Assembly (NCBI RefSeq): GCF_035918235.1
Contig: NZ_CP109485.1
Location: 4,650,001 to 4,714,000, forward strand
Source of the DNA: Streptomyces sp. NBC_01445
Lineage (GTDB): Bacteria; Actinomycetota; Actinomycetes; Streptomycetales; Streptomycetaceae
Direction: 5' to 3'
DNA: 64,000 bases
Shown: one piece after another, positions 61,268 through 64,000 of the stretch
Layout: each line of letters opens with the position of its first letter
Numbering within the stretch: position 1 is the stretch's first letter
Translations under genes and position numbers: made by a program
The notes under the pieces: model-generated
The model's database searches: none
Seen by the model: the letters and a program-made list of their open reading frames with translations, nothing else
Told to the model about the DNA's origin: nothing

Positions 61268-64000
61268 TCAGACCTCTTCGACGCTGCTCGGCTCGCGCCG
61301 GGACAGGTCGATACCGAGCTCCTCCGCCGCGCGGAAGACGTCCTCGTCGGTGTCGCGCATCTCGATGGACATGCCGTCCGAGGACAGCACCTCCACGTTG
61401 AGGCAGAGCGACTGCATTTCCTTGATGAGCACCTTGAAGGACTCGGGAATGCCCGGCTCGGGAATGTTCTCGCCCTTGACGATGGCCTCGTAGACCTTCA
61501 CGCGGCCGGTCACGTCGTCGGACTTGATCGTCAGGAGCTCCTGGAGGGCGTAAGCGGCACCGTAAGCCTCAAGCGCCCACACCTCCATCTCACCGAATCG
61601 CTGGCCACCGAACTGAGCCTTACCACCCAGCGGCTGCTGGGTGATCATGGAGTACGGACCGGTCGAACGGGCGTGGAGCTTGTCGTCGACCAGGTGGTGC
61701 AGCTTGAGGATGTACATGTACCCGATCGAGATCGGGTCCGGGAACGGCTCACCGGAGCGGCCGTCGAACAGGTTGGCCTTGCCGGACGGCTGGACCAGAC
61801 GGTCACCGTCGCGGTTCGGGATCGTGGCCTCGAAGAGACCGGAGATCTCGTCCTCACGCGCACCGTCGAAGACCGGGGTCGCGACGTTGGTACCGGGGGC
61901 GACCTGGTCGGCGCCGATGGCCTGCAGGCGCTGGGCCCACTCGTCACCGAGGCCGGAGACGTCCCAGCCGCGGCTGGCGAGCCAGCCGAGGTGGATCTCC
62001 AGGACCTGTCCCGGGTTCATTCGGGACGGCACACCCAGCGGGTTGAGGATGATGTCGACCGGAGTTCCGTCCTCGAGGAACGGCATGTCCTCGATCGGAA
62101 GGATCTTCGAGATAACACCCTTGTTGCCGTGGCGGCCGGCGAGCTTGTCACCGTCCGTGATCTTGCGCTTCTGCGCCACGTAGACACGAACCAGCTGGTT
62201 CACGCCCGGCGGCAGCTCGTCGCCCTCTTCACGGTCGAAGACGCGGACGCCGATGACCTTGCCGATCTCACCGTGCGGCACCTTCAGCGAGGTGTCGCGC
62301 ACCTCGCGCGCCTTCTCACCGAAGATCGCGCGGAGCAGGCGCTCCTCCGGCGTCAGCTCGGTCTCACCCTTGGGCGTGACCTTGCCGACGAGGATGTCGC
62401 CGGCGACGACCTCGGCACCGATACGGATGATGCCGCGCTCGTCGAGGTCGGCGAGGACCTCTTCGGAGACGTTCGGGATGTCCCGGGTGATCTCCTCCGG
62501 GCCGAGCTTGGTGTCACGGGCGTCGACCTCGTGCTCCTCGATGTGGATCGAGGAGAGGACGTCGTCCTGCACGAGGCGCTGCGACAGGATGATCGCGTCC
62601 TCGTAGTTGTGACCCTCCCACGGCATGAACGCCACGAGCAGGTTCTTGCCGAGCGCCATCTCGCCGTTCTCGGTCGCGGGACCGTCGGCCAGAACCTGGC
62701 CCTCGATCACGCGGGCGCCCTCGTCCACGACAACCTTCTGGTTGACGGAGGTGCCCTGGTTGGAGCGCGAGAACTTCGCGAGGCGGTACGTGGTGTACGT
62801 GCCGTCGTCGTTGGCGGTGGTGATGTAGTCCGCGGAAACCTCCTGGACCACACCGTCCTTCTCCGCCTTGAGCACGTCGCCCGCGTCAGTGGCGCAGCGG
62901 TACTCCATGCCCGTGCCGACGAGCGGCGCCTCGGACTTGATCAGCGGCACGGCCTGACGCATCATGTTCGCGCCCATGAGGGCACGGTTGGCGTCGTCGT
63001 GCTCGAGGAACGGGATCATCGCGGTCGCGACCGACACCATCTGGCGCGGCGAGACGTCCATGTAGTCGACGTCGTCGCCCGGGATGTAGTCGATCTCGCC
63101 GCCACGACGGCGGACCAGGACGCGGTTCTCGGTGAACCGCATGTCCTCGCCGAGGCCGGCGTTGGCCTGGGCGATCACGAAGCGGTCTTCCTCGTCCGCG
63201 GTCAGGTAGTCGACGTCGTCGGTGACGACACCCTCGACGACCTTGCGGTACGGCGTCTCGACGAAGCCGAACGCGTTGACGCGACCGTAGGAAGCCAGCG
63301 AACCGATCAGACCGATGTTCGGGCCTTCAGGCGTCTCAATCGGGCACATACGGCCGTAGTGGGACGGGTGCACGTCACGGACCTCGAAGCCGGCCCGCTC
63401 ACGGGAGAGACCACCCGGGCCAAGCGCCGACAGACGGCGCTTGTGGGTGAGACCCGACAGCGGGTTGTTCTGGTCCATGAACTGCGACAGCTGGCTGGTG
63501 CCGAAGAACTCCTTGATGGAGGCGACGACCGGCCGGATGTTGATCAGTGTCTGCGGCGTGATCGCCTCGACGTCCTGAGTCGTCATGCGCTCGCGGACGA
63601 CGCGCTCCATACGAGCCAGACCCGTGCGGACCTGGTTCTGGATGAGCTCGCCGACGTTACGCAGACGACGGTTGCCGAAGTGGTCGATGTCGTCGGTCTC
63701 GACGACAATCGAGACACCGCTGTCGCCAACGGTCTCGGTCTCACCGGCGTGCAGCTTCACCAGGTACTTGATCGACGAGATGATGTCCTCGACGGTCAGG
63801 ACGCCGGCGTCCAGCGGGGCTTCGCCGCCCAGCTTCTTGTTCACCTTGTAGCGGCCGACCTTCGCGAGGTCGTAGCGCTTCGGGTTGAAGTAGAGGTTCT
63901 CGAGCAGCGTCTGCGCGGCCTCACGGGTCGGCGGCTCGCCCGGACGCAGCTTGCGGTAGATGTCGAGGAGCGCGTCGTCCTGGCCCTGGGTGTGGTCCTT
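61268..64000 (-). CDS. rpoB: DNA-directed RNA polymerase subunit beta (5' end outside window)
   Basis: The frame is open from the right edge to a stop at 61268 (910 residues plus stop; the family is about 1160). It contains the rifampicin region [16 protein letters not shown] then [14 protein letters not shown] with wild-type Asp, His and Ser, and C-terminal [21 protein letters not shown] Met near 63844 is internal, since conserved beta sequence continues upstream to the edge. Confidence 0.98.
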   Translation of the reverse strand, partial: KDHTQGQDDALLDIYRKLRPGEPPTREAAQTLLENLYFNPKRYDLAKVGRYKVNKKLGGEAPLDAGVLTVEDIISSIKYLVKLHAGETETVGDSGVSIVVETDDIDHFGNRRLRNVGELIQNQVRTGLARMERVVRERMTTQDVEAITPQTLINIRPVVASIKEFFGTSQLSQFMDQNNPLSGLTHKRRLSALGPGGLSRERAGFEVRDVHPSHYGRMCPIETPEGPNIGLIGSLASYGRVNAFGFVETPYRKVVEGVVTDDVDYLTADEEDRFVIAQANAGLGEDMRFTENRVLVRRRGGEIDYIPGDDVDYMDVSPRQMVSVATAMIPFLEHDDANRALMGANMMRQAVPLIKSEAPLVGTGMEYRCATDAGDVLKAEKDGVVQEVSADYITTANDDGTYTTYRLAKFSRSNQGTSVNQKVVVDEGARVIEGQVLADGPATENGEMALGKNLLVAFMPWEGHNYEDAIILSQRLVQDDVLSSIHIEEHEVDARDTKLGPEEITRDIPNVSEEVLADLDERGIIRIGAEVVAGDILVGKVTPKGETELTPEERLLRAIFGEKAREVRDTSLKVPHGEIGKVIGVRVFDREEGDELPPGVNQLVRVYVAQKRKITDGDKLAGRHGNKGVISKILPIEDMPFLEDGTPVDIILNPLGVPSRMNPGQVLEIHLGWLASRGWDVSGLGDEWAQRLQAIGADQVAPGTNVATPVFDGAREDEISGLFEATIPNRDGDRLVQPSGKANLFDGRSGEPFPDPISIGYMYILKLHHLVDDKLHARSTGPYSMITQQPLGGKAQFGGQRFGEMEVWALEAYGAAYALQELLTIKSDDVTGRVKVYEAIVKGENIPEPGIPESFKVLIKEMQSLCLNVEVLSSDGMSIEMRDTDEDVFRAAEELGIDLSRREPSSVEEV

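Noticed and set aside
63350-63500. Rifampicin-resistance changes in rpoB
   Set aside because: The Asp, His and Ser of the resistance region are all wild type.

Overview
The window is high-GC DNA with strong third-position G/C bias, frequent GTG starts, many 1-4 base stop/start overlaps, WhiJ-like DUF397/HTH/ATPase genes and an ECF42-type sigma factor. All of this points to a Streptomyces chromosome, in its conserved core. From memory, gene order resembles the S. coelicolor tuf1-rpsJ-rpoA-glmS-tsaD stretch; this was not checked by search.

Left part (1-24 kb). A THUMP-like methyltransferase (+) converges on an ECF sigma factor/DGPF-protein pair whose promoter fits the ECF42 pattern. A small methyltransferase and an LCP cell-wall ligase follow. 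Next are two minus-strand housekeeping groups. One is tsaB-rimI-tsaD-ABM protein, all with overlapping ends; it makes the tRNA t6A modification together with tsaE. The other is glmS-acpS-nnr, a terminator, then alr-alpha/beta hydrolase-tsaE and a small Cys/Ser-rich peptide gene. coaA and a DUF389 membrane protein lie on plus. glmM (UDP-GlcNAc supply, like glmS) follows the rplM-rpsI operon.

Middle (21.7-39.5 kb). truA, rplQ, rpoA, rpsK, rpsM, rpmJ, infA, map, adk, secY, then the spc and S10 ribosomal clusters up to rpsJ, all on minus. Strong hairpins sit at several junctions: rplQ end, rpsK/rpoA, map/adk, rplO/secY, rpsN/rpsH and rpsQ/rplN. They suggest that this superoperon is divided or processed at these points.

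Accessory island (39.5-51.4 kb), between rpsJ and tuf. It holds a translationally coupled trio: a WXG100-like protein, a 1425-residue Rhs/YD-repeat polymorphic toxin with a CpnT-like N-terminus and a 107-residue toxin tail, and a likely immunity protein. It also holds a small membrane protein, a WhiJ-type regulatory locus (HTH-DUF5753, DUF397, ATPase), a coupled plus-strand set with one DUF6247-like gene broken by a 1-base deletion, and a secreted PIG-L deacetylase with a C-terminal propeller-like region.

Right part (51.4-64 kb). The str operon (rpsL-rpsG-fusA-tuf), a decayed zone with Crp/Fnr and M48 peptidase remnants, then rpoC and the 3' 911 codons of rpoB, which runs off the right edge. 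The rpsJ and rpsL leaders share a 25-base hairpin element at 24 of 25 positions, a candidate common control signal for the S10 and str operons.
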